Positions 47,278 through 56,109 of a stretch of 64,000 nucleotides of DNA are shown here, one piece after another. The position numbers and the translations under genes are program-made. Numbering within the stretch: the first letter of the stretch is position 1; every line of letters begins with the position of its first letter. Under the pieces are notes generated by a model. It saw only the letters and a list, made by a program, of their open reading frames with translations. It was not told the origin of the DNA and ran no database searches. Source of the DNA: Kosakonia pseudosacchari. Lineage in GTDB: Bacteria > Pseudomonadota > Gammaproteobacteria > Enterobacterales > Enterobacteriaceae. The DNA lies in NCBI RefSeq assembly GCF_900184035.1, contig NZ_FXWP01000004.1:62001-126000 (forward strand), written 5' to 3'.

Positions 47278-48216
47278 ATGAGCAGACGTGTAGCTACGAT
47301 TACCCTGAATCCGGCCTATGACCTGGTGGGTTTCACCCCGGAAATTGAACGCGGCGAAGTTAACCTTGTGCGCACCACTGGCCTGCATGCCGCGGGTAAA
47401 GGGATCAACGTCGCAAAGGTGCTGAAAGACCTTGGCATTGATGTCACCGTGGGTGGCTTCCTCGGTAAAGATAACCAGGACGGCTTTCAGCAACTGTTCA
47501 GCGAGCTGGGCATTGCCAACCGTTTCCAGGTAGTGCAGGGGCGTACCCGCATCAACGTGAAGCTGACGGAAAAAGATGGCGAAGTAACGGACTTTAACTT
47601 CTCCGGCTTTGAAGTTACCCCGGCTGACTGGGAGCGCTTTGTTAACGATTCACTGACCTGGCTTGGTCAGTTCGACATGGTTTGCGTGAGCGGCAGCCTG
47701 CCGTCTGGCGTCACTCCGGAAGCCTTTACCGACTGGATGACGCGCCTGCGTAGTCAGTGCCCGTGCATTATCTTTGACAGCAGCCGCGATGCGCTGGTAG
47801 CCGGCCTGAAAGCCGCGCCGTGGCTGGTGAAACCAAACCGCCGTGAGCTGGAAATCTGGGCGGGCCGTAAATTGCCAGAATTGAAGGACGTTATTGAAGC
47901 CGCTCATGCGCTTCGCGAACAGGGGATCGCCCATGTGGTGATTTCACTGGGCGCAGAAGGCGCGCTGTGGGTTAACGCTTCGGGCGAATGGATCGCCAAA
48001 CCGCCGTCAATGGAAGTGGTAAGCACCGTTGGCGCAGGGGATTCAATGGTCGGTGGGCTGATTTACGGTCTGCTGATGCGTGAATCCAGTGAACATACAT
48101 TACGCCTGGCCACCGCTGTTGCTGCACTGGCGGTAAGTCAGAGTAACGTAGGTATTACCGATCGTACCCAGTTAGCCGCGATGATGGCGCGAGTTGACTT
48201 AAAACCCTTCAACTAA
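47278..48216 (+). CDS. fruK: 1-Phosphofructokinase FruK
   Basis: 312 residues, as in E. coli. PfkB-family kinase with an N-terminal LNPAYDLVG segment, GKGINVAKVLKDLG, and the C-terminal VSTVGAGDSMVGG motif with the catalytic Asp. It phosphorylates fructose 1-phosphate to fructose 1,6-bisphosphate. Starts immediately after fruB stop with GGGAGAGGGA as ribosome site. Confidence 0.97.
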   Translation: MSRRVATITLNPAYDLVGFTPEIERGEVNLVRTTGLHAAGKGINVAKVLKDLGIDVTVGGFLGKDNQDGFQQLFSELGIANRFQVVQGRTRINVKLTEKDGEVTDFNFSGFEVTPADWERFVNDSLTWLGQFDMVCVSGSLPSGVTPEAFTDWMTRLRSQCPCIIFDSSRDALVAGLKAAPWLVKPNRRELEIWAGRKLPELKDVIEAAHALREQGIAHVVISLGAEGALWVNASGEWIAKPPSMEVVSTVGAGDSMVGGLIYGLLMRESSEHTLRLATAVAALAVSQSNVGITDRTQLAAMMARVDLKPFN

Positions 48217-48232
48217 CAGCAGGAGAGGCATA

Positions 48233-49924
48233 ATGAAAACGCTGCTGATAATCGACTCCGAACTCGGGCAGGCCCGCGCCTATATGGCGAAGACCTTGCT
48301 GGGCGCGGCGGCGCAGAAAGCAAATCTGCAATTTATTGATAACCCAGGCGAAGCGGAACTGGCTATCGTGCTGGGTAGCAAGCTGCCAGGCGACAGTGCA
48401 CTGGACGGGAAAAAGGTCTGGCTGGGCGATATCAATCGCGCAGTCGCCCACCCGGAACTGTTCCTGAGCGAAGCGAAAAACCACGCATCGGCGTATGTCG
48501 CGCCTGCCGCAACGGCGGCTGCCGTTACCAGCAGTGGCCCGAAACGCATTGTTGCGGTCACCGCCTGCCCGACAGGTGTGGCACACACGTTTATGGCGGC
48601 GGAGGCTATCGAAACCGAAGCGAAAAAACGCGGCTGGTGGGTGAAAGTGGAAACCCGTGGCTCCGTGGGGGCGGGCAACGCTATCACCCCGGAAGAGGTT
48701 GCTCAGGCGGATCTGGTGGTGGTTGCCGCTGACATCGAAGTAGACCTGGCAAAATTTGCCGGTAAGCCGATGTATCGTACAACAACGGGCCTGGCGCTGA
48801 AGAAAACCGCACAAGAGCTGGATAAAGCCGTCGCGGAAGCGAAGCCTTATCAGCCGTCGGGTAAACCTTCTGCTGATGCTGCTGAAGGTAAGAAAGAGAG
48901 CGCGGGCGCCTACCGTCACCTGCTGACGGGCGTTTCCTACATGCTGCCGATGGTGGTAGCGGGTGGTCTGTTAATTGCACTCTCCTTCGCATTCGGTATT
49001 ACCGCGTTTAAAGAAGAAGGCACACTGGCAGCCGCGCTGATGAAAATTGGCGGTGGTTCAGCCTTTGCCCTGATGGTGCCAGTGCTGGCGGGCTTTATCG
49101 CGTTCTCCATCGCTGACCGTCCGGGTCTGACCCCGGGTTTAATCGGCGGTATGCTGGCGGTAAGCACCGGTTCGGGTTTTATCGGCGGTATCATTGCCGG
49201 TTTCCTCGCGGGCTATCTGGCGAAAGGCATCAGTAAAGGCCTGAAGCTGCCGCCGAGTATGGAAGCGCTGAAACCGATTCTTATCATTCCGCTGGTTTCC
49301 AGCCTGATTGTCGGTCTGGCGATGATTTACCTGATCGGTACGCCGGTGGCGAAAATCCTCGCGGGTCTGACCTCCTGGCTGCAAACCATGGGCACGGCTA
49401 ACGCCGTCCTGTTGGGTGCTATCCTCGGTGGCATGATGTGTACCGACATGGGTGGCCCGGTCAACAAAGCGGCATACGCCTTTGGTGTGGGTCTGCTGAG
49501 TACGCAAACTTACGCGCCGATGGCGGCGATTATGGCTGCCGGTATGGTGCCGCCGCTGGCGATGGGGCTGGCGACCATTGTTGCCCGCAACAAGTTCGAC
49601 AAAGGTCAACGTGAAGGTGGTAAAGCGGCACTGGTACTGGGTCTGTGCTTTATCTCCGAAGGCGCTATTCCGTTTGCCGCCCGTGACCCGATGCGTGTTC
49701 TGCCGTGCTGTATCGCCGGCGGTGCGCTGACCGGTGCTATCTCCATGGCGATTGGCGCGAAACTGATGGCACCGCACGGTGGTTTGTTTGTGCTGCTGAT
49801 CCCAGGTGCTATCACGCCGGTGCTGGGCTACCTGCTCTCTATCGTAGCGGGTACGCTGCTGGCGGGTCTGGTGTATGCCTTCCTGAAACGGCCGGAAACA
49901 GAAGCCGTAGCGAAAGTAGCATAA
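48233..49924 (+). CDS. fruA: FruA, fructose PTS EIIBC permease
   Basis: 563 residues, as in E. coli: a degenerate N-terminal IIB' domain (1–100), an active IIB with CPTGVAHTFMAAEAIE holding the phosphocysteine, and a IIC membrane domain (from about 220) with about ten helices. It imports fructose and phosphorylates it at carbon 1. AGGAGAGG precedes the ATG. It is the last gene of the operon. Confidence 0.97.
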   Translation: MKTLLIIDSELGQARAYMAKTLLGAAAQKANLQFIDNPGEAELAIVLGSKLPGDSALDGKKVWLGDINRAVAHPELFLSEAKNHASAYVAPAATAAAVTSSGPKRIVAVTACPTGVAHTFMAAEAIETEAKKRGWWVKVETRGSVGAGNAITPEEVAQADLVVVAADIEVDLAKFAGKPMYRTTTGLALKKTAQELDKAVAEAKPYQPSGKPSADAAEGKKESAGAYRHLLTGVSYMLPMVVAGGLLIALSFAFGITAFKEEGTLAAALMKIGGGSAFALMVPVLAGFIAFSIADRPGLTPGLIGGMLAVSTGSGFIGGIIAGFLAGYLAKGISKGLKLPPSMEALKPILIIPLVSSLIVGLAMIYLIGTPVAKILAGLTSWLQTMGTANAVLLGAILGGMMCTDMGGPVNKAAYAFGVGLLSTQTYAPMAAIMAAGMVPPLAMGLATIVARNKFDKGQREGGKAALVLGLCFISEGAIPFAARDPMRVLPCCIAGGALTGAISMAIGAKLMAPHGGLFVLLIPGAITPVLGYLLSIVAGTLLAGLVYAFLKRPETEAVAKVA

Positions 49925-49950
49925 GAAATTGCTGACACCCGGGAAATGAG

Positions 49951-49975
49951 AAGGGCCGCTAAGCGGCCCTTTTTT
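49951..49975. terminator. Terminator between fruA and nfo
   Basis: AAGGGCCGC / GCGGCCCTT with a TAA loop and a T tract. It ends 1–2 bases into the nfo stop region, and so is shared by the converging genes. Confidence 0.92.
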
Positions 49976-50831
49976 ATGCGGTGGCGTCAGCGGTCTGCTG
50001 CGCCTTCAGCCAGGCAATCTCTTCGGCCCAGATATCCGGATTAATGGTTTCCAGAATCATAGGAATGCCGTCGAAACGCGCATCGCGCATGATCCAGCGA
50101 AACGCGTCATGCCCGATATTACCTTCGCCGAGGCTGTGGTGGCGGTCAACGCGGCTACCAAAAGTGCTTTTGGCATCATTCAGATGCATACCGCGCAGAT
50201 ACTGGAAACCAACCACACGTTCGAATTCCGCAAAGGTGTCTGCCGTGGCTTGTTCAGTACGCAAATCATAGCCTGCGGCAAACGCATGACAGGTATCAAT
50301 GCACACACCAACGCGGGATTTGTCTTCCACACCGTCAATGATCGCCGCCAGATGCTCGAACTTAAACCCCAGATTGCTGCCCTGACCGGCCGTGTTTTCA
50401 ATCACTGCGGTAACACCTTCGGTTTGTGCCAGCGCAATATTGATGGACTCGGCAATACGCGCCAGGCATTTATCTTCGTCGATCTGCATCAAATGGCTGC
50501 CGGGGTGGAAGTTCAGCAGCGTCAGCCCCAGTTGCTGGCAACGGCTCAGCTCATCAATAAACGCGTCGCGGGATTTTTCCAGCGCCTCGGCCACCGGATG
50601 GCCCAGGTTAATCAGGTAGCTGTCGTGCGGCAGGATCTGGCCGGGTGTGAAGTGGTATTTTTCGCAGGCGGCTTTGAATTCGTCGATAGTTTCCGAACTC
50701 AGCGGCGCGGCCCGCCACTGGCGCTGATTTTTGGTAAACAACGCAAAGGCAGTCGCGCCAATCTCTGCCGCGCGAATGGCGGCATTTGCCACGCCGCCGG
50801 AGGCGCTCACATGCGCACCAATGTATTTCAT
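49974..50831 (-). CDS. nfo: Endonuclease IV (Nfo)
   Basis: 285 residues from ATG 50831, as in E. coli; an upstream extension of 14 codons is ignored since AGGAG precedes 50831. AP-endonuclease family 2 TIM barrel with zinc ligands in [44 protein letters not shown] and [10 protein letters not shown]. It cleaves abasic sites and 3' blocks in base-excision repair; SoxRS control is usual. In E. coli pseudouridine genes lie between fruA and nfo; they are absent here. Confidence 0.97.
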   Translation of the reverse strand: MKYIGAHVSASGGVANAAIRAAEIGATAFALFTKNQRQWRAAPLSSETIDEFKAACEKYHFTPGQILPHDSYLINLGHPVAEALEKSRDAFIDELSRCQQLGLTLLNFHPGSHLMQIDEDKCLARIAESINIALAQTEGVTAVIENTAGQGSNLGFKFEHLAAIIDGVEDKSRVGVCIDTCHAFAAGYDLRTEQATADTFAEFERVVGFQYLRGMHLNDAKSTFGSRVDRHHSLGEGNIGHDAFRWIMRDARFDGIPMILETINPDIWAEEIAWLKAQQTADATA

Positions 50832-50903
50832 AAAAACTCCTGTTAAACCCGCCAGGGGAAAAACGCTCATCATAGCGGGTCAACAGGCAGGAGATGTAGT
50901 GGT

Positions 50904-51953
50904 TTATGCCATCAGGTGATGAACTGCCAGGTTAATAGCACCGCCGCCGACAATCAGCCAGACAAACAGAATCAGCCCCATGACCAGCGGTTTTGCCCCG
51001 GCATTCTTCAGCGCGCTGATGTGTGTGGTTAACCCCAGCGCCGCCATCGCCATGGCAAGCAGCAGCGTATCCAGCGTATTCAGCATGTTCACTACCGATG
51101 CTGGCAACAGATGAAATGAGTTAAACACCGCGACAGCCACAAAGCCCAGCGCAAACCACGGGATCGTCAGCTTGCTTTTTTCTGCGCCTTGCTGCGGGCT
51201 GAGCTGTTTTACGCGTGCGGCCAGCAGCAGTAAAAACGGAGCCAGCATCATCACGCGCAGCATTTTGGCAATCACGGCGGCATTTTCCGTTTCCGGGCTG
51301 ATGGCATGACCGGCGGCAACCACTTGCGCCACTTCATGTACCGTTGAACCCACCCAGATACCGTAGGTTTCCGGGCTGAACCACTGTGCAAGCAGTGGGT
51401 AGAGCGCCGGGTAGATAAAAATTGCCAGCGTGCCGAAAATCACGACTGTGGCGACCGCTACGGTCACTTTACTGGCTTCCGCTTTGACCACCGGTTCGGT
51501 TGCCAGCACGGCGGCCGCACCGCAAATACTGCTGCCTGCGCCAATCAGCCAACTGGTTTTTTTATCCAGCCCGAATACTTTTTGCCCAAGAAAACAGGCC
51601 AGCAAAAAAGTACTCGATAGCGTCAGCACATCGATGGCGATACCGCTAACCCCCACGTCGGCAATTTGCGAAAACGTCAGACGAAAACCATAAAGGATAA
51701 TCCCCAGTCGTAACAGGTGCTGTTTGGCAAACAGCACGCCGCTGTCGCAACGGTGGTGCCATGTCGGGTAGAGCGTGTTGCCGAGAAGCATGCCGATAAG
51801 AATAGCCAGCGTTAAGGCGCTCAGCCCCAGGCCCGCGACCGACGGGATAGCGCCAAGCCATAATGCGGCGGCGGTAATCAGGCCGGTCAACAGCAAGCCA
51901 GGAACAAAGTGCCAGGCCGGATGGCGTCGAATCTGTAACGTGATTTCTGTCAT
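50904..51953 (-). CDS. yeiH: YeiH, UPF0324 membrane protein
   Basis: 349 residues, as in E. coli. About ten helices; the GIILYGFRLTFSQI and GSSICGAAAVLATEPVVKA segments define the UPF0324/PSE family. Function is not settled; the family has been linked to sulfate or sulfite-like anion movement. It is divergent from the LysR gene yeiE with a perfect palindrome between, and is probably its target. Confidence 0.93.
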   Translation of the reverse strand: MTEITLQIRRHPAWHFVPGLLLTGLITAAALWLGAIPSVAGLGLSALTLAILIGMLLGNTLYPTWHHRCDSGVLFAKQHLLRLGIILYGFRLTFSQIADVGVSGIAIDVLTLSSTFLLACFLGQKVFGLDKKTSWLIGAGSSICGAAAVLATEPVVKAEASKVTVAVATVVIFGTLAIFIYPALYPLLAQWFSPETYGIWVGSTVHEVAQVVAAGHAISPETENAAVIAKMLRVMMLAPFLLLLAARVKQLSPQQGAEKSKLTIPWFALGFVAVAVFNSFHLLPASVVNMLNTLDTLLLAMAMAALGLTTHISALKNAGAKPLVMGLILFVWLIVGGGAINLAVHHLMA

Positions 51954-52007
51954 AACCTTCTCCTTTCAATGGAGAAAAGGTTAAGGCGAACTGGCTTAAA
52001 GGTAAAA

Positions 52008-52029
52008 TTGATTATATATTTATAATCAA
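52008..52029. promoter_or_regulatory. Palindromic LysR-type operator between yeiH and yeiE
   Basis: TTGATTATA-tatt-TATAATCAA has perfect 9-bp arms and contains the T-N11-A core expected for LysR-family sites. It lies 54 bases before yeiH and 25 before yeiE, placed to control both. Confidence 0.75.
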
Positions 52030-52054
52030 TCTTTATAAGTGGTAAGTGACCTCT

Positions 52055-52921
52055 ATGCATATAACGTTACGCCAGCTTGAAGTCTTTGCTGAAGTGCTGA
52101 AAAGCGGCTCCACTACGCAGGCCTCACAGCGACTGGCGCTCTCGCAATCTGCGGTAAGCGCGGCGCTAACTGATCTGGAAGGGCAACTGGGTGTGCAACT
52201 GTTTGACCGCGTAGGCAAACGGCTGGTGGTGAATGAACATGGACGTTTGCTTTATCCCCGCGCGCTGGCAGCGCTGGAGCAGGCGACGGAGATCGAGCAG
52301 CTGTTTCGCGAAGATAACGGCGCTATCCGCGTCTTCGCCAGTAGCACCATTGGTAACTACATCCTGCCGGAGGTGATTGCCCACTACCGCCGCGATTTTC
52401 CCGATCTGCCGCTGGAACTGAGCGTGGGCAACAGCCAGGACGTGATCAACGCCGTCGCGGATTTCCGCGTCGATATCGGTTTAATCGAAGGCCCGTGCCA
52501 CACGGCGGAGATTATCGCCGAGCCGTGGCTGGAAGATGAACTGGTAGTGTTCGCGCCGCCGTCATCGCCGTTGCTGCAAGGGCGTGTGACGCTGGAGCAA
52601 CTCGCCGCTGCGCCGTGGATCCTGCGTGAACGCGGCTCCGGCACGCGCGAAATCGTCGACTATTTACTCCTCTCGCATCTGCCGCAGTTTCACCTGGGCA
52701 TGGAGCTTGGCAACTCTGAAGCCATTAAGCACGCGGTGCGTCATGGGTTGGGCATTAGCTGCCTGTCGCGGCGCGTGATTGCCGAACAGCTTGAAACCGG
52801 CAGTTTAGTGGAAGTGCCGATCCCGCTGCCGCGTCTGGTGCGCACGTTGTGGCGTATCCACCATCGTCAGAAACACCTCTCCAGCGCATTAAACCGCTTT
52901 ATTCGCTACTGCGATATTTGA
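52055..52921 (+). CDS. yeiE: YeiE, LysR-family regulator
   Basis: 288 residues from ATG 52055 (a GTG nine bases upstream is less likely). The N-terminal winged HTH reads [20 protein letters not shown] with the [21 protein letters not shown] recognition region; the C-terminal effector domain follows. E. coli-type YeiE responds to sulfite and activates yeiH in known work on related bacteria. It lies upstream of a polar amino-acid ABC operon not found here in E. coli. Confidence 0.93.
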   Translation: MHITLRQLEVFAEVLKSGSTTQASQRLALSQSAVSAALTDLEGQLGVQLFDRVGKRLVVNEHGRLLYPRALAALEQATEIEQLFREDNGAIRVFASSTIGNYILPEVIAHYRRDFPDLPLELSVGNSQDVINAVADFRVDIGLIEGPCHTAEIIAEPWLEDELVVFAPPSSPLLQGRVTLEQLAAAPWILRERGSGTREIVDYLLLSHLPQFHLGMELGNSEAIKHAVRHGLGISCLSRRVIAEQLETGSLVEVPIPLPRLVRTLWRIHHRQKHLSSALNRFIRYCDI

Positions 52922-53095
52922 TTGCACCATCAGCAGGCGTCTGCACCGTTTTGGTGGTGCAGACGCAGCGCTGCAACCTTCGGTTCACGCCGTAAACCTC
53001 CTGTCTGTCACGCTCCGTCAGAATATATCGTTCTGGCACATTAGTTGCAGAAAGTGATTCAAAGAATCTTTTGTTTCATGAGCGATGAGGTGTTG

Positions 53096-53884
53096 ATGAT
53101 GAAAACGTGGATGAAGGCAGCAGCGGTGGCGACAGTAATGATGGCATGTACCTCGCAGGCCATGGCGGATCAATTACAGGATATTCAGAAGCGCGGCGTA
53201 TTGCGCGTGGCAGTACCGCAGGATTTCCCGCCGTTTGGCTCTGTGGGCACCGATCTCAAACCGCAGGGTTACGACATTGATATGGCCGAATACCTGGCAA
53301 AAGGTATGAAGGTGAAACTGCAACTGGTGCCAGTAACCAGCGCTAACCGTGTGCCGTACCTGCAAACGCATAAAGTTGACCTCGTCATTTCCAGCCTTGG
53401 CAAAAATGCAGAACGCGAAAAAGTGATCGACTTCAGCCGAGCCTATGCCCCGTTCTTCCTTGGCGTGTTTGGCCCGAAAGAGGCCACCGTGCCCGATGCG
53501 AAAGCGTTAAGCGGCAAATCTATCGGCGTTACCCGCGGCGCCGTGGAAGACATGGTGCTGAGCGATATCGCACCGAAAGATGCCGACGTGAAGCGCTACG
53601 AAGATAACAACACCACGCTTTCTGCGTATATGTCCGGCCAGGTCCAGTATCTCGCCACCGGTAACGTTGTTGTGGCGGCCATTGCGCGGCAGAACCCGCA
53701 AAAAGCGCCGGTCAGCCAGTTTATGTTGAAAGATTCGCCGTGCTATATCGGACTGATGAAAAACGAACCCGCGTTGAAAGCGGAAGTCGACAAGCTGGTT
53801 GAGCAGGCGCTGAAAGAGGGCGAACTCAACAGCCTGTCACAGAAATGGATGCAGGCGCCTTTACCGGCCAACTTTGGCGCGTAA
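53096..53884 (+). CDS. Periplasmic amino-acid-binding protein (ABC importer)
   Basis: 262 residues from ATG 53096 (ATG 53099 also fits GAGG upstream). The signal peptide ends SQAMA. The SBP_bac_3 fold is clear: RGVLRVAVPQDFPPFG, GYDIDMAEYLAKGM, VDLVISSLGKNAEREKVIDFS. This family binds polar or charged amino acids (Glu/Gln/Lys/Arg/His types); the ligand is not deducible with safety. First gene of a four-gene operon. Confidence 0.9.
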   Translation: MMKTWMKAAAVATVMMACTSQAMADQLQDIQKRGVLRVAVPQDFPPFGSVGTDLKPQGYDIDMAEYLAKGMKVKLQLVPVTSANRVPYLQTHKVDLVISSLGKNAEREKVIDFSRAYAPFFLGVFGPKEATVPDAKALSGKSIGVTRGAVEDMVLSDIAPKDADVKRYEDNNTTLSAYMSGQVQYLATGNVVVAAIARQNPQKAPVSQFMLKDSPCYIGLMKNEPALKAEVDKLVEQALKEGELNSLSQKWMQAPLPANFGA

Positions 53885-53887
53885 CGC

Positions 53888-54553
53888 ATGACGACGTCGC
53901 TTGATTTCGCCGCGCTCTGGCCGTTCTGGCCGGAGCTGCTGGCAGGGCTTTGGACCACGGTGACCTTAACCACGCTGGCAACGGTTGGCGGTGTGGCGAT
54001 AGGCATCGTCGGTGCGGCGTTGCGTAGCGGTAAACCCGGTGTGATGAGTGCCATCTGGGGCGCGTACGTTGAGCTTATCCGCAACACGCCTTTTGTGGTG
54101 CAACTGTTCTTTATTGTGTTTGGTTTGCCGAGCCTCGGGCTGAAGCTCACCGCCGGTGAAGCGGCACTGATCGCCATGCTGGTTAACCTTGGCGCTTACA
54201 GCACGGAAATTATCCGCGCCGGGATCCAGGTAGCGCCGAAAGGGCAGTGGGAAGCCGCCCGCGTATTGGGGCTTAGCAAATCGCAAACCTTCTTACGGGT
54301 GATTTTGCCCCCCGCGTTGAAACGCATTTATCCGGCGCTGGTGAGCCAGTGCATTATCGTTATGCTGGGTTCCTCGGTGGTGTCGCAAGTCTCTTATGAA
54401 GAGTTGACCTTTATGGCCAACCTGATTCAGTCGCGCACGTTTTTAAGTTTTGAAGTCTATTTTGTCACCACGTTGTTGTACCTGATGCTGTCGCTGTTGA
54501 TGCGCCAGCTGTTGCTGGCAATTGGGCGCAAATGGCTGGGGAGCGAGAGCTAA
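53888..54553 (+). CDS. Amino-acid ABC importer permease 1 (HisM/GltJ type)
   Basis: 221 residues, five helices, with the EAA loop QWEAARVLGLSKSQTFLRVILPPA and the VELIRNTPFVVQLFF segment typical of HisMQ/GlnP permeases. It begins three bases after the binding-protein stop and overlaps permease 2 by one base (TAATG). Confidence 0.92.
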   Translation: MTTSLDFAALWPFWPELLAGLWTTVTLTTLATVGGVAIGIVGAALRSGKPGVMSAIWGAYVELIRNTPFVVQLFFIVFGLPSLGLKLTAGEAALIAMLVNLGAYSTEIIRAGIQVAPKGQWEAARVLGLSKSQTFLRVILPPALKRIYPALVSQCIIVMLGSSVVSQVSYEELTFMANLIQSRTFLSFEVYFVTTLLYLMLSLLMRQLLLAIGRKWLGSES

Positions 54554-55209
54554 TGAGTACGTTTACCGACTGGGATATTCTGCGCAACCTACTGCTGGCA
54601 GCGCGCTGGACGGTGCTGCTGTCGCTGATCGCCTTTGTCTGCGGCACGCTGGTGACGCTGCCGCTGTTGGTGTTGCGTATTAGCCGCTGGCGCTTACCAA
54701 AACGGTTTATCAGCGCCTATGCCGCGTTATTTCAGGGCACGCCGCTGTTGATGCAACTGTTCCTGGCTTTTTTTGGCCTTGCGCTGTTTGGTATTGACGT
54801 CAGCGCGTGGACGGCGGCGACGCTGGCGCTAACGCTGTTTACCAGCGCCTTCCTGCTTGATATCTGGTACGGCAGCATCAAAGCATTACCAAAAGGGCAG
54901 TGGGAAGCCTGCCGTTGTCTGGGACTGAGTTTTGGTCAAACACTGTTTCGCGTGATTGCGCCGCAGGCCATTCGAATCGCCATTGCGCCGACGGTGGGCT
55001 TTTCCGTGCAGGTGATTAAAGGCACGGCGCTGGCGTCGATTATCGGTTTTGTCGAACTCACCAAAGCCGGCACCATGCTTAACAACGTCACCTTCGCGCC
55101 GTTTAAAGTGTTTAGCCTGGTGGCGTTAGGCTACTTCCTGCTGTGTTATCCGCTGTCGCGCTACAGCCGTTATCTGGAGAAGAAATTCCATGCCGCTCAT
55201 CACCATTAA
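54553..55209 (+). CDS. Amino-acid ABC importer permease 2 (HisQ/GltK type)
   Basis: 218 residues from ATG 54553; an ATG seven codons upstream lies inside permease 1. Five helices, AALFQGTPLLMQLFL segment and EAA loop QWEACRCLGLSFGQTLFRVIAPQA. It forms the heterodimeric channel with permease 1. Its 3' end overlaps the ATPase gene by 20 bases; the last residues (HAAHHH) are His-rich because of the shared sequence. Confidence 0.92.
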   Translation: MSTFTDWDILRNLLLAARWTVLLSLIAFVCGTLVTLPLLVLRISRWRLPKRFISAYAALFQGTPLLMQLFLAFFGLALFGIDVSAWTAATLALTLFTSAFLLDIWYGSIKALPKGQWEACRCLGLSFGQTLFRVIAPQAIRIAIAPTVGFSVQVIKGTALASIIGFVELTKAGTMLNNVTFAPFKVFSLVALGYFLLCYPLSRYSRYLEKKFHAAHHH

Positions 55210-55927
55210 TGAAGTGCAGAAATATTATGGCGACAACCATGTGCTGAAGGGCGTAAGCCTCGACATTGAAATGGGCGAAGTGGTGTCGATTATTGGCCGC
55301 AGCGGTTCGGGCAAAAGCACCTTACTGCGCTGTATGAACGGGCTGGAAGGCTACCAGGATGGCAGTATTAAACTGGGCGGTATGACGGTAACTGACCGGG
55401 AATCGCAGGCGCGTGAGATCAGCCGCTCAGTGGGTATGGTATTCCAGAGCTTTAACCTGTTCCCGCATATGACAGCGCTGGAAAACGTGATGCTGGCGCC
55501 GCGACGGGTGCTGAAATTACCTGCTGACGAGTGCCGTCGGCTGGCTATCGAGATGCTGGAAAAAGTGGGGCTCGGCGAGCGTATCGACTACTATCCCGCC
55601 AATCTTTCCGGCGGTCAGCAGCAGCGTGTGGCGATTGCCCGTGCGCTGGCGATGAAACCGAAAGTGCTGCTGTGCGATGAAATTACCTCGGCACTGGATC
55701 CGGAACTGGTCGGCGAGGTGCTGCGCGTGCTGGAGCAGCTTGCCCGCGAGGGGATGACGCTGATTCTGGTGACCCATGAAATGAATTTTGCGCGCGAAGT
55801 GGGTGACCGCGTGGTGTTTATGCATCAGGGAAAAGTCTGGGAGCAGGGCGACAGCAAAGCCTTTTTTACGCAGCCGAAAACACCGGAACTGCAGCAGTTT
55901 ATCGCCTCGGTACGCGGTCTGAATTGA
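55190..55927 (+). CDS. Amino-acid ABC importer ATPase (GlnQ/HisP type)
   Basis: 245 residues. Walker A GRSGSGKST, Q-loop FQSFNLFPHMTALENV, signature LSGGQQQR, Walker B VLLCDEITSALDPE and H-loop THEMNFAREVGD all match PAAT-family ATPases. It completes the binding protein–two permeases–ATPase set. Confidence 0.94.
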   Translation: MPLITINEVQKYYGDNHVLKGVSLDIEMGEVVSIIGRSGSGKSTLLRCMNGLEGYQDGSIKLGGMTVTDRESQAREISRSVGMVFQSFNLFPHMTALENVMLAPRRVLKLPADECRRLAIEMLEKVGLGERIDYYPANLSGGQQQRVAIARALAMKPKVLLCDEITSALDPELVGEVLRVLEQLAREGMTLILVTHEMNFAREVGDRVVFMHQGKVWEQGDSKAFFTQPKTPELQQFIASVRGLN

Positions 55928-55934
55928 TCTTTCT

Positions 55935-55963
55935 GCTCCCGCATCCGCGCGGGAGCCTGTTTT
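55935..55963 (+). terminator. Terminator after the amino-acid ABC operon
   Basis: GCTCCCGC / GCGGGAGC (8 bp, 6-base loop) followed by CTGTTTTG. It starts 7 bases after the ATPase stop. Confidence 0.75.
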
Positions 55964-56109
55964 GTGCCTCGCAACATCTGCCATTCACTGCTTTACTTAT
56001 AATCCGTTGCCGATCATGAAGGTCTCTAATAAGAGGCGTTTTATGCCGGAAGGCCGGCGTTTCGTTTGCTACAATCGCGCCTCATTTTTTGGATGGATAG
56101 CATTTTCTT

